The position numbers and the translations under genes are program-made. From Toxonevra muliebris (Eukaryota > Arthropoda > Insecta > Diptera > Pallopteridae): DNA of 64,000 nt. The notes beneath the pieces are model-generated. The model was not told the origin of the DNA, searched no databases, and saw only the letters and a list, made by a program, of their open reading frames with translations. Where the stretch lies: assembly GCA_963691655.1 (NCBI GenBank), contig OY829326.1:80779235-80843234 (forward strand), given 5' to 3'. Shown piece after piece: positions 12,095-24,867 of this stretch; position 1 is the stretch's first letter; each line of letters begins with the position of its first letter.

Positions 12095-12215
12095 TAACCC
12101 AGTAATACTTAGCGGTGCCATTTGGCAACTTATCGCTGAGCCGTTTCTAAGCCAGGTTCAAAAAAAGTGACTTTCTTGATCTATTTACTTTGGTTCCCGC
12201 TCGTTCTTAATGAAA
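12095..12215 (+). repeat. short TTAA-flanked MITE fragment, family A
   Basis: It starts TTAA then CCCAGTAATACTTAGCGG and includes GTGACTTTCTTGATCTATTT. Related sequence appears at 20540-20675 and inverted at 21480-21690. The TTAA target and CCC start resemble piggyBac-type non-autonomous elements; the right end (CTTAATGAAATAA) is decayed compared with CCTTAATGGGTTAA at 20665. Confidence 0.5.
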
Positions 12216-13299
12216 TAAACGTTTAAAATCAAATTAAATCGAGCCAAGGACATTAAGTAATGGAATGGATAAGATATATAGAAACTTTTATTAAATACTT
12301 TATAATGGAAGTATATTTATTTTCATGGGTGTATTAATTTAAAAATGAATTTGATCATTGCATTGGCAAACGATAAAACTCAATAAAACACCAAGTACTT
12401 GTGTGGTATCCTTTTAAAAGCTAAACAATTTTCTGTTTTTTGTGCTAGCTAGCTTTTTTGGTTTTACTTTGTTTTTTTTTTTTTTTTTTTGAATTCATAA
12501 AGCTTGAAATCGGATTATAATAATATTTTGCCTGCCTTTTTTTATTTATTTGAAGGATAAAAGTAGTCCTTCATAATCCCAAAGTCCAAATCTTAAAAAA
12601 ATCGTCATGTATTCCACAATAATGCCTTGTTAATTTTTGGCCCCTACCATCCCATTTTTCTTAGAAATCTAACGTATTAGGAAAGTTATAACTTCGTAAT
12701 CTACGCATTAAAATCTATGGGAAATTACTCGACTTAACTATAACTATTATTCGAAAATACTCAGAAAGTCAAAGTTATGTAGCATGCAAAGCCTACTGTT
12801 CCAAAAATGCTTATACAAAATAAGTACCTTCATATACTTTTGAGAAAAGTAAATGTTTTCGTGACTTTTGCTCTAAAAATTTTCAGAAAAATAATAAATT
12901 TATTTTTAGGCGTGCAACAAATGCTGTGGAAATGCTCATAAAAAGTCTATTTTCTGAAATAAAATAAAACCAGCTCCAAAAATGCTACTAAATTTAAATT
13001 TTTAGGTTTCCATCCTAAAATGTTCAAAAATTAACCCAATTCAAGTCCTTATGGAATCATTTAGGTCTCCTAAATCAGAATGCTGCCATTATTGTTTTCT
13101 TTTCAGGATTTCTCTATTCCTCTTATTTAGGAGTTGCTTATTGCGATTCAGCTTGTCTGTATGTAAGTATAGGACAATAAGCATGTATGTATGTACTTCT
13201 GAATGTATGTATGCACTAGAGCCTAGAAGATCTAGAGATATTTTAAGGGGGGAGGGGGTGGTTTAATTTTTCCATCTTTTTTAAATTTGTCTTTCATTC
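12216..13299. other. non-coding stretch, no gene seen
   Basis: Apart from a T-run (12470-12490) and ATGT-type simple repeats (13180-13210), I see no structure. A frame at 13051-13266 is interrupted by simple repeat and has no recognisable motif. Confidence 0.4.
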
Positions 13300-15060
13300 A
13301 GAACCAACGATCAAAATGTGTTAGATTTTCATCAATAAAATTCGGTTTAAAAACCAAACCCCTCTCTGTGATGTAAGTATGTATGTATGTGTGTGTGTAT
13401 GATTTTTACTATTGTTTATTTCTGTTTTCAATTTAATCGTTTTCTAAATATTAAGATTATATTTTGGAAATATATTTATGTAGATTTACTTACATTTGCA
13501 TCATGTCTCCATGTTTATTATTTATTTTTTTCAGTGCACCGCTTTACTATTGATATAAATTTTTAATAACTTCATTTAATTTTGTATTTTTGTATTTTTA
13601 ATAAACAGAAATTATGTAAATTTTAATTTTAAATTGCAATTAATTAGTTTAACAACTTTTGGTGCATAAACTTGAATAAAGTAAATTAAATTGAACTTGT
13701 TTCAAGAAGTACATCATTTTGGATTTATTTCCATTTGCATTTTACTATTTCAATTTTCAACTACGTTTCTGTGTGGTTATTAACAAACATTACATCAAAG
13801 AGAAATTCAAAATTTTATTGCATTGATAACACCGAAAAAATATAAAAAAAAATATTATTTTGGTTTTTGTTATTACATTTGACTTTGGTTATTGTTTTTG
13901 TTTTCTAAAAATTGGTGGTTTTGAAACCAATAATATTTGTCATTCAAATATTGTTTCATTGTTATTACTCACAACAAAAAAAATAAATCTTCGTGGTTTC
14001 TTTTCTATAGCATTATTTTATTATTTTAAACTTAAGGCAAATCGTAAATTATTTTTTAATTTAAATTAAAACCATGGAGAAAAATTCTCTTTTTAATTTG
14101 TTGTTAATTTGGAATGTTCATTAGGTTGGATTGATTCAGTCAAGAGGTACCCAAATAATTATTATTTATACTGTTGTTTATTCAACATCATTCATAATGA
14201 AAGACTGGAAACTGGAAACATAGAATTCAAAATGTGATTTTCATGGATATGTTGACTTTTAAACACACATCAAATTTCATTAAAGATTGATAAACTGTGA
14301 AAAAAGCTCAGATTCCTAATTGATTCAACGAACTTGAATTCCATTGCGAAACAGTCCTTGGGACACTGAAATAGGAAGAATATGATCAACGTTTCCACAA
14401 TAGAATGAAGCTGAGTAAGCCCTGAAACAACCTGTCTAACTCAATGAACGCTGGGATCCTCATAATTTCATGCCACATGGTATTAGGGTATTTGAATATT
14501 GCAGATGAGAAATATCCGATTCAAAATTCCTATTATTTTTCCAATACTGTCCAACAGAACTTAAATAAAAAATTAAAAACAAAAACGTTATCAGAACACC
14601 AGAAGGCGGACTTCATGCGCTTGACATTATGACGACATAAGTTGGGAACCAACATCCCAAAGTAATATCAAATTTTAATCGTCTCATCTTTTGGCTTAAC
14701 GTTTTGGCACAATTGTTTCATTAGATTTAATTCTCTCTTTAATATAAAAAATTAACATTTAATTTCATATAATTTTTCGACATGGCTTTCATTTATTATT
14801 ATAAAGTTTAATTATAGTATATCAATATCTTCTTTTTTCTTTGTTATTTTAACTTATTGAAGCTCTAGTTTTATGATTGCCTTGCATTTCTTCAAAGTAC
14901 TAAGTTTTTTTCATGTTATTATTATTGTTATTTCTTTTTTTTTTTCAATTTTATAATTTGCTTTAAAATTTTTGCTTCAATTATTTTTGCATTTTGAGTT
15001 TTTTATAATTTTTAATAAAAATTCAACCGATTAAAATTTGAAAATGTTTAAAAACTTGTT
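13300..15060. other. T-rich blocks with ATGT microsatellite, no gene
   Basis: T-skewed sequence at 13370-14080 and 14690-15060 resembles the UTR-like blocks elsewhere. Between them lies less skewed sequence of unknown origin (14100-14690). A (GTAT)n(GT)n tract sits at about 13375-13400. No coding exon could be supported, though further 3' UTR or ancient intron is possible. Confidence 0.4.
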
Positions 15061-18000
15061 AGTTATATCGAGTTATAGTTTCAATTATATTCGTATTATT
15101 GAATTCAATAAAAGTGATGAAACGTCTCAAATTTGAGGCTTGAGGCTGAGTTATAAATTGAATCTTTTCCAGCACTTTGTACAAATTGGGTCTAACTAAA
15201 ATTATTCTGAAGTCAGTCGGAATAAATAAATACAGAAATCGAACATACATTAAATCAATTACATACATAACTTATAAAGCATTCTTCTATACTATGGATA
15301 TGAAAAAGTTCAACGGAACATCTTTTAAGGGAATGCCCTGAATTAAAAGATCCAAAAAAATCGTATTTTTATTGCCTAAATCGATAGATATACTATTCAA
15401 GCATATATTTACAAAAATACAGCATCAACGCACACTGGTCGAAATCACTGATCAAGTGGCATTTAATTCGAAATTGAAAACTTTTAAATCGATAAATGTT
15501 TTGCATTGTGTCGATTACTGATACTCCACTGACCAAATTACCGTTTTTACTTTTGTTTTGCTTTCAATATTCGCACAGCTGTTAGCTGTCAAATGTAACA
15601 TACGTTCCAGCAAGTGTATTGAAAGAATTTGGTGCCTAATTACCCAGTGTGTGTTTTTTTGCCAATATTACATTAGTTGATTAATAAATTTTATAAGTTC
15701 AAGTTTTTATTGAAAGCAGAAGTTATGTATTTATTAAAAAATAAATGTTTGTGACCTGTGTTTATCTAGTTTAATAGAAATAAATTGTAGTAGTTAACAT
15801 TTGTGGTAGCATATTTGAAGTGCTATGTACTTTAGTTTCGTGGAGTGCATCTTTTGGGATCCAAGAGGATCCGGTCCAATTCTTGTTTGTTTATCAACTT
15901 GGCTTATTGTTGTTGTGAAACGACCAAAATGATCTGCCCGTTCTTGCCCGTTTATTGGTTATTATATTTTTTAGGCACTATGAATGTTTCCAAGCACATA
16001 CTTTTTTTAATTTGGCACAATGAAAACTTCTCTACTGGAACATTTTCGGCTGTGAAGGCCCACGTATTTGATAATATAATAGACGAAATAAAATGTGATG
16101 AGGAGCAGTGAAATAAATATAAAAAAAATTGAGAAGCTTCATAAGCAAAGTAGTGGAAAAGTGGAAGAACTGCAACATAACGTTATCGAATTTTACCCCA
16201 AAAACCCAAGTCAACAATCCAATTGGCATGATATCGGAAGAAGCACAGGAATAGCGAAATAAGGATTTAAGCAATTTTGGGCAGCATCAAACACGCAAAA
16301 GGAAAACAGAATGAAGGATTTAATGCACTCACTTCTATTATCTTCTAACCCTCTCATATCCACGTTCACCGAATGACCTTCTAGCTATTTTTGAAGTTAC
16401 ATGTATATTTCTGAAGGCGAATTCACTATATGTAAAGAACTTTTAAAACTTTGAACGCGTTTTTCACAAAACTGTATTTTTAAAGGCGGTAAGCAAGATT
16501 TTATAAAAACGGCTCAACTGACCAGTCTCAAATTTTTACACAAGCTTTATAAATATATTTTTTAGTAATTGATTGAAGATCTTACATATTTTTCCAATAA
16601 ATATTTATCATTTTATAAACAATTTAAGGCCAAGATATTCATAAAAAATCAAAACTTTTTTTTTGTAAAATCCTTCGATCAATTACTACTTAAAAAATAC
16701 TTTTCATTAACTAAATATTTTTTTTTTCATTTTGGATGATCCGATCCAGAGATATCGTGCTCTCCGCAAGACGCCTATTTTTAAAGAACTTCCGGAAGAT
16801 AATCTACAGGGGCTTTAAAAATCATTTCAAAAAAATGAAATATTTTTAATAAAGTTAAAAAATTAGGCAATATGTATGTAAAATTTTATAGCAATACAAT
16901 AAAATGCCTTTTCAGAAAAAGATTTTTTCGAACTCCTAAGTGCCTATAACTCCTTAAGCCATATGTATTAATTATATTAATTATTTATATTTAAAGCACA
17001 GAAATAAATAAAAATTATTTTAAATTTAATTCTTTACGCATTTTATACTTGAAAATAAGCATTAGGCTTTGTTTTTATACATTGGCGAATTTAATGCTGC
17101 TAGATTTGGTATTTCGATCAGTGTGCAACGTTTAGTTTTGCTCAGATTCTTGCTGGAATTGTAAACTTTGAAGTGCGTTTTCTCCAGTTTTTTTTCTTTT
17201 TGACAAATTTACAAAATGGGCGGGCGTGATAGCAAAAAAAATTGAACGACCTATTGAATTGAACTAAAGTTTTTTTCTTCTGTATTAAGTTCTTAATTCT
17301 AAGTGAACTAAAAAAGTTGGTCAAAGAGTCTATTTAAATAATTTTTATAGCACCTTAAAGTGTTTTTTTATTAAACAAACTTTTTTTTAAACCCGAGAAA
17401 AATTATAAATTCACTATTTTTCTGATTTTTTTAGCCGATTAAAGACTGGAGCGGCAAGCTCCTCATGAAAAAGACTAATAAATCTGTTGTAATTTATTAT
17501 TTTACTGTCAATAAAATTTTTTTATATACTCTAAATATATATAAAAATATACCTTGAAGTTTAATGGGTTTATTTCTTCTAAAAATAATCACTAAAAAAC
17601 GCTTCTTTTTAACCTTTTAGTTCAGGACACCCTCTTAAATTGTTTGCTCTAGTAGTACTATATAAAAGTTTAAATGCAATTTATTTTTACTGAAATGTAC
17701 ACACGAAAGAGAATTTAAAATTTAGGTGGATACACGACAAAAAAGGAATTTCAAATTCGTTTTTGGCAGATTATAAGTTTGGGGAAAAAGAAGAAGAATC
17801 TATGAGTTTGTTTCTGTAAATAAAAATGAATAAAAATGTTGGATTAGTTTAGCAAAACCAACGATTTTTTTTGCTTCGACCAGAAAAATTTTGAAACAAA
17901 AACCTATTGATTTACTCTCAGAATATGCCGTAAAACCAGAGGCTTTGGCATACACAAAAAGTTTCGAGACAAGTTCTCAATTCCGACCTTATAGTATCTC

Positions 18001-18828
18001 TATTCCTTATATTTAAAACTTCTATACGAACTTCGAGTGATTTTGTTCACATTAGCACAGATTCTACTGATAAGAGCAAAATTTCAGCCTAAAACAATCA
18101 CTTTTATTAATAAACTGGAATATAAAATTTAAACCTTATAACATAACATGAACCAAAGTATGTTTTCTAGACTAATTCTAGGTCGCTGAACACGAAAATC
18201 ATATTAAATTTTTCCTATGGGTTTTCGAGATATGACAAAATGGCGATTTTAAAAATATCTCATTAACTATAGTTTCTATCGTGCTTAGCTTTATATTATT
18301 AGAAATATTATTTAATAACGCGTCTAATGTTAGCAAGTCTGTTAAAATTGGACTATAAATGACTGAGAGTTGTCTGCTGAAAGTTCAATTTTTGAGAAAT
18401 TTTCACACAATTCGTGGGCTAAGTATTTCTTTCTCACAAAAAGTAATCACAAAATCTGAAGTTTTGTTTTTTTAATCGATAGAATATTTCATTACAAAAA
18501 TTAAGCTTAAAATGATAGCAATCAGATCAAAAATTACAAAGTAATCAATGATTGAGTAAAAATAAGATATTCTCGAAAATATGGGGAAAACAAACTTAAA
18601 AACGGGGAAATTGGATTAGCAGTGCTATTGTGCAAAAATTCCATTTCGCCACAAAGTCGACAAAAATATGTGCTAGTTTCGTTTTCAAATCTTCAATGAT
18701 TTAAATAGATTTTACAATTGTTTGAGTCACCCTGAGAATTCGTTTGATTTAAAATTAACTGTAAGCATATTAAATTTCTTTGGCTCAAACATATTTTTAA
18801 TTGAATGCACGTATGATCAATGGAGTAG
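15061..18828. other. non-coding stretch with decayed dispersed repeats
   Basis: An 88-codon plus-strand frame (15845-16111) followed by Gln/Ser-rich reading to 16260 has some coding-like composition, but no family I recognise and several stops. From 16400 to 18600 the sequence shows phrases typical of old dispersed repeats (AACTGACCAGTCTCAAATTTT, GATATCGTGCTCTCC, GTTTTCGAGATATGACAAA). No complete element ends were found. Confidence 0.4.
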
Positions 18829-18830
18829 TA

Positions 18831-19128
18831 CAGTAGAGTAGCGATAATTCGTAAAACTCAATAATTCACAACAAACTGTTGGTCCCTTGAAAAATTTCTT
18901 TAATTCACAAAAATTCCATACATTTTGGTCCCATCGCTAAGTCGTTTTTTTTTCAATGCAAAGTCTGTTGAACCCCTTATAAATCGTAATTGATTGTTGA
19001 CAATCTCTTATAATTCGTATGTTTCTTGTTTTAACCTCGTTAATTCGAAACTTCGTTATTTTGAAAACCCCTGTACTTCATAAAAATTACTGATTTCTTT
19101 GCGATTACGAATTATCGGGATTCTACTG
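18831..19128. mobile_element. pogo/Tigger-like MITE
   Basis: The 298-bp unit begins CAGTAGAGTAGCGATAATTC and ends GAATTATCGGGATTCTACTG. The two are inverse of each other with few mismatches over about 24 bases. TA occurs on both outer sides (18829-18830, 19129-19130). The CAGTA start, TA target and the phrases AATTCGTAAAAC, TAATTCAC and AATTCGAAAC inside fit pogo/Tigger-type non-autonomous elements. It encodes nothing. Confidence 0.8.
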
Positions 19129-20539
19129 TACAGTTGAGTAATAAGTAACAGTATATTATAGCCACTTCGCAATTACGCTTGACGGATTCCGATCGCTCGT
19201 CTTCAGGTAAGCTAGGTTGGAGTGGCTGTTTAAAGACATACCTGAACGACATACCCAACGGCATTTAAAGCAAACTTCCCACACTTGGCAACCTAGTCCA
19301 GTCGGTAGAGTAAAAAGTACACCAAAAGTTCATTAAAAATGTTGTCTGAGATTTTTCTACAGTAATTCTTAGTGGGGGTATGAAAGATGGAAAAACCACA
19401 AAAATCATTTTTTGTGGGGTGCAGAGCGAACGCCCCCAAAAATACACCTCTTTTTTTACTAATAACTGGTTAACCGTTGGAGATATCAAAAAATTATTTA
19501 CCACAAACAAAAATTTAGAGTGATTTTCTTTTTAGGGTCGCTCTGCACCGCTCGAACTGATATTTGTTGTTTTTCCATCTATCATACCCTATCAGACTCA
19601 GACATATGTACAACTAGACGCCATCTGATGTGGTAAGCCTAAATGGCAATCCTGACCAATTTGGATTTGATACCCACTTCAGTCAGGAACTTTAATAATG
19701 CAGGTAATTAAATTATAGCTCGGATCGCGGCGGATCTCTGAGGAACTTTTAACTCATTTTGAATACTGCTTAGCACGTACATGAAAGTTTCTTTATTTAA
19801 GCGGGAATTTTGAAAACTAGAAAATACCAAAAATATTATATTCTGAAAAACATTAACACTGTATTTTCCTTTCTACCTCTTGTCACTGAGACCCATTACA
19901 TTAAACTCATCACTAATGATTTTCCGCTGGATTCTCACTTCACCGTCATTTCCATCACTGAACCATTATTTCAATATATTTCACACAATTTAAATACTTC
20001 CTTTTTGTTTTCTTTTATTTTTATTTTGTGTTCACCGATTTTGACATTTGTGGATCAGTGATGCCTATTTTTATAAAATCAAAATGGGATATACCGAAAT
20101 GCATTTCACTTTTAAATCGCATTGCTTTTCGAATCGGATTACAGAGTAATCATAAAATGGTTAATTTTAAATGCAGGTAGAGGCAACTCTTCACCCTTGT
20201 CTAAAATTTTTCAATGCTTTCTAAATAAGACTCTAATTCAGGCATTAGAAATTAGAACTATAACACTGTTCTACAAATGGAAACTTTTGAAAACGAGCAG
20301 AGACTGGACAAATGCACTTAGGGTAATGGGGGGTCGCTGAGTCCGAATCCGAGGTCAGTTTTGCTCTGCTACATAAACATTTTTTTTTATTGACATCAAA
20401 ACTTTTAAAATTGAAAAAAAAAATATTTTTTTTCATCAAAACATCCATTTTTACAAAAAAAAAATTTTCGATTTGGTTTACTTTTTAACTAAAAAAATTA
20501 AAAATTTTTTTTTTTTTAATTAATTTATTTTTTCGTAAT
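19129..20539. other. non-coding stretch, no gene seen
   Basis: No coding exon or clean repeat ends were found. A phrase at 20320-20370 (GGGTCGCTGAGTCCGAATCC, then GGTCAGTTTTGCTCT) recurs loosely at 52818-52858, inside the TTAA-flanked MITE there, so this is probably a fragment of the same family. Confidence 0.4.
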
Positions 20540-21690
20540 TTTTTTCATCCTCGTTAGCATCGTTCACTTTTATTTCGTTGTTAGCTTAAAACAATTAGCT
20601 TCAAAAACAATTTTTTTCCCAAGTTACTTTCTTGATCGATCTACTTTGATTGCCGCTCGTCCTTAATGGGTTAAAGCAATGATGGCTAAACATGTACTTA
20701 AGTGCAAAATGAGCTTTAAACTATACATATCGTATATTAATACGTATACACATACGCTAAATCAATTCCCAGACGACGATATGTATGTAAGAATGCGATT
20801 GGCGTACTTGAATAAGCTGTAGGTACGTAGTTAGAGAAATAAAGCAACAACAACAGCATAAATATATTCATAGGTACTTAACCCTCTAATTCCCAAATTT
20901 TTGATTGATAAAAAAAAATCGGAATTGATTAATATTGGTGTAAAAATCATAAACTGATTTAAAAACCCCAAAAAAAAGAACTAATGGGCGCGGTTTTATG
21001 AAGTGAGAAAGTTTGAACGCCTAAAATTATTTGTTCTTGAATGAGCTTTTTATCAATTTGAAGTAATCAAATGTTTTATATAAAAATTCAAGTTCTTAGC
21101 TATCTGGATATTATGAGGGGAAGTATTTTATTTATTTTTTTCACTTTTATCCCAAATACAATCAAAATAATTAATTTTCCTATTTTTCACAAATTTTTGA
21201 CTTTGACTGTCTAACTTCTGTAATACGCATCATTGGTTTTTTTTAAGCTTGGGACATTCCCTAAACGATATGATGAGATGTAGCAACAGAAAACTGTTAT
21301 GGTGGCAATTCTATCCCTTTTGGTGAAGGCCGTCTAGAGGTAAGCTTGGGAACTAGAGGGTTAGGTTTTATATATATTTATTTACAATGTGTTCAAAATT
21401 AATACGTGAACGTGTCAAAAAGGAAACAGCAATATATAGAATTATTTGTAGGTATACACAAAGAAATTTTTAGGATTTAATTGTTCAAGAACACAAAGTA
21501 GATAGATCAAGAAAGTAACTTGAGAAAAGAATTGTTTTTGAACCTGGCTCACGAACGCCACATCGACAAGGTGACATATGGTACCGCTAGGCATTACTGG
21601 GTTAAGCTAACAACGAGACAAAAGTGAACGATGATAACGAGGATGAAAAATATTAAGAAAAAATAAACCAAAAAAAAAAAAATTTTTTTT
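20540..21690. repeat. inverted pair of family-A MITE arms around a second MITE
   Basis: Sequence at 20540-20675 (CATCCTCGTTAGCATCGTTC, CAAGTTACTTTCTTGATC) returns inverted at 21480-21660, so the region can fold on itself with arms over 130 bases. The right arm has the TTAA-CCCAGTAATGCC terminus seen at 12095; in the left arm that part is deleted. The loop carries an independent TTAA-flanked element (20882-21360) and a diverged hairpin arm (20753-20785). Confidence 0.6.
20882..21360. mobile_element. piggyBac-like MITE with TTAA target
   Basis: The 479-bp element begins CCCTCTAATTCCCAA and ends TTGGGAACTAGAGGG, a 15-bp inverted pair with one mismatch. Flanks are TTAA (20878-20881) and TTAG (21361-21364). 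A TTAA target and CCC-starting ends are diagnostic of piggyBac-type insertion. A second partial copy lies at 61977-62200. No transposase is present. Confidence 0.85.
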
Positions 21691-23370
21691 TTAAATTGTT
21701 CCTGATTTAGGACTAACAGAAGTATTTCTATGGAATTAGCTATTCATTCAGAATTTTGCTTTCACTGAATACTGAATTTTCGAGTGGTAAGACTTCAATC
21801 TCTATTGTTCTTCATATTTTTAGAAAACCTAACATTTTAACACAACTGTATCATCATCATTGGTTTCTGTATCCATTTTCCATTAGAGCATAGGGTTTCA
21901 GTAAATGCTGGTGACAATTATCTTGTTCCAAGAACGGCGGACATGGATCCTTAGAAATTTATTGAAATGACTGCAGGTTTCAATAATACATATTAGCAAA
22001 AAGAAAAACCTTTAAAAGCCCTATTTACCAGCATAAAGTTTAAAACTAAAACTACATTTTAACCAATTCAATAAACGAAACAAATGTCACTCAGGAATCG
22101 TGGCAGATTCCAAAACGGACGTCTGGTCAGCCTGCCCTGCATACATTGTTGTTAACTTGACAAATAATAACAGACTGTCAACTTAGGACCGGTCAGGCCT
22201 AAGTGTGGCTCTAGACAGCCACTCAAACCTAACCTGCCTCTAAAACTTTAAACTCGATTATCTCGGAATTGTGTTTTTTAAGAAGTGCTCATATCAAGAT
22301 TTCTCGAGTACCATTCAACCGATCAATCTCAAATTTTTGTAATAGCTAGTGATTGAAAGAAGGTATCTTAATTTAAACGAATTTTCTATTATTATACTCT
22401 TTATCTTTTTGGCCGAAAAACCAAAATCATAAAAGATTCGCATTTAACCTCTTCACTGAAAAAGTCCATATTTTTTTAATTTATTGTGATTATTTTACTC
22501 GAGTTCTTGTATATTAAGGAAACTAAGTAAGAATTATATTTTCTTTTAATTCCAATAGAATTTAAGAAAAGTAACTAAAATAAATTCAAAAGTGAACTTG
22601 GACACCGATGAGGTCGCCATTTATAGGACACTTTTTTTCCAAAATCCCTTCATTCATTCACGAGGTATCATAATGCATTTTTTTGTTTCTTTTTTTTATT
22701 TCAGTTGAGCCATTCCCGAGCCATAGCGAAAGAAAAAAAAGAAGCAATAGTTCCCAAATTAACTTCATAAAATTTGATATGACTAAAAAAATTATGAAGA
22801 CCCCACAGGTTTTCCAAGTTATTAAATGTATAACACCTTAAGGTGAACTGACATAGAAAATATTTGAAACAGGGCTGTTAATATCCCCTAAAACGATGTA
22901 CTACAGTATTACTCTGTGATTTTAGAGCAATCAGCTTTTATATACTTACCTAGAAAACTAAAAATCAAATTAAAATAAAAATGTTTACCACCTTATTTTA
23001 GAAAAGAACCTATAGCAAACCGCGAATGTTTTCCTAAAAATCTGATAAGTTGGTGCATAATTTTATACACAACTTTTTAGTTTTTCAAAGAACTTACATA
23101 CAATTACAATTATCAAATGCAGACGGTTTGTTTGAATAGGCCATACCTTACGGAAAAACGGAAAGATGTCAACGAACGTGGAGCCCACAAGGTACGAGAA
23201 GTTGTGGTAGACCAAAAGCTTGGTGGACGCCAACACTAACAGGAATAATTTAAAGCGACTCGCTAATAATCGCAACGATTTATATATATTTATACTGAGC
23301 CGGTCTTCATCCTCAAAAAGTTATGATTTGTGTTTAATGAGTTATGGAAGGAATTAACCACTATGAGCTC
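21691..23370. other. non-coding stretch, no gene seen
   Basis: AT-rich with short frames only. Old-repeat phrases occur at 22260-22340. The piece at 22090-22240 is less AT-rich but carries no domain I recognise. Confidence 0.4.
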
Positions 23371-23377
23371 TTTGAAT

Positions 23378-24143
23378 TGAGGGAAATAAAGGCTGGAGTA
23401 CCGCAAAGAAGTATCCTAGGTAATGTTTTATATTTACTCTAAATTTACTAATTTGCTGTGAATAGTAAAATCACCACATTTTCTCTTATGATACAGAAAC
23501 TGCAGCAAATTAAGTTGAATAACACTAAATCACTACACGTTAATTCAACAAACAAAAATATTACTTATCAACCTATTAGGCCACTAGGAGTCCAGATACC
23601 CTATGCCAACACAGCAAAATATTTGGTATAACACTAGATTCTAAGCTGCGATAGAAGCAGCTCATAAAAAAATTCTGAAACTTGTCAAAATGAATTGGCT
23701 TATTAGTCGAAAACCCAATATGTCCGGTTATAATAAACTCATGTTGACTTACTTACGGCTCCCAGATATGGGGATGTGCTAACCCAAGTAATATTAATAT
23801 ACTACAACGTTATCCTAGATACGTTCGAAACGTTGATCATAAAATTCTTACAGTCGCGGAAGAAATTAAAAAGAAAGCAGATGCTCATCATATGAGGTTT
23901 CAAAGGTTTGTGAACGAGGAAGTAAACCTCATTTACATCACTACCCTATTCAGACGACTGAAACGAAAAAAAAACTCTTGATCTTGTTGGTGAACAACCG
24001 TAATAAGGAATTAAAATAAGTCTTTATATTATCTTGATTAAAATAAACTACTCGTTGGTCTTGTTACTAGTTGTAGTCTTAACAAACATTGTTAATAATA
24101 ATATTGTGCAATTAATGTTTGTAATAATAAAAATAAATAAAAA
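23378..24143 (+). pseudogene. jockey-type non-LTR retroposon, 3' end relic
   Basis: The frame reads KAGVPQRSILGNVLYLL, the landmark of reverse-transcriptase palm motif 4 in jockey-like elements. It continues in shifting frames with AKYL..LDSKL, then the C-terminal block QIWGCANPSNINILQRY and a basic end (RFQRFVNEEVNLIYI, then LFRRLKRKK). The catalytic YADD region is lost, there are several frameshifts and stops, and a deletion removes part of the usual wrist segment. The 3' tail ends in AATAA-type A-rich repeats near 24100-24143, as expected for LINEs. Confidence 0.85.
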
Positions 24144-24169
24144 ATGAGCTCTTTTCTGAAAATCAAACA

Positions 24170-24390
24170 GTCAACATGGAAGTGTATTGTGAACAATTAA
24201 CTCGCGGCTAAAGCAAGCTATTGAGGAAAAATTCCAGCATTCGCCAATAGAAATGGTCTATTCTTCCTTCATGACAATGCTCACCCACACACAGCGCGCG
24301 AGTTACTCTAAAACTGCCTACCCACCGTACTCTCGAGAGTTGGCCCCATCCGATCATTTAATTTTTGGATGATGTCCGTATAGAGCTGGA
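24170..24390 (+). pseudogene. mariner-superfamily transposase fragment
   Basis: The phrase FLHDNAHPHTAR (about 24268-24303) is the second catalytic Asp block of mariner-type DDE transposases. A following degraded block corresponds to the conserved Pro-rich segment. Only this piece remains, and it differs from the adjacent mariner at 24868-25697, so it comes from another element. Confidence 0.6.
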
Positions 24391-24867
24391 TAACTCTTTT
24401 TCTCCAATTTTTTTATTTTCATATTCTCTTATGTTTTATAAACATATCTGATAAAGAAAATTTCCGCTTAGTAATAATTAAACACATTTTTTTTCAAAAA
24501 ATAGTGCAAAAGATTTTACTACAAAATTTTGCAATTAGGTTTTTTGCTGGACTTCAAAGACAAAACATTAAAAAAAATTACATAAGCAAGAAATTTCAAA
24601 TGTTCGGCAATCAGCAAACGTGTAGAATACCTAACAGAACTGAATGCATATATTATTATTAGTGAAATTTGTTAAACACCTATTTTATGCCACATTAAAG
24701 AGAATGTGGCATATACGCAACATTGGGTATGAAAGAGTTAAGATGGGAACAAGTTGCCAATAACTATGAAAATATATTTTGGGTTAAAGTCAAATACATT
24801 TTTTCTCCACTGTATTTAATCTTAGTTATATACCATAAAACCGTATTACTTGTGGGATGACCCAATA

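Noticed and set aside
19630..19690. Possible second tRNA-like box B near 19672
   Set aside because: Only one loosely matching block, no box A at the right distance and no terminator.
23063..23275. 70-codon minus frame resembling a membrane segment
   Set aside because: No motif, no splice support, and it lies in TE debris just before the jockey-type relic.
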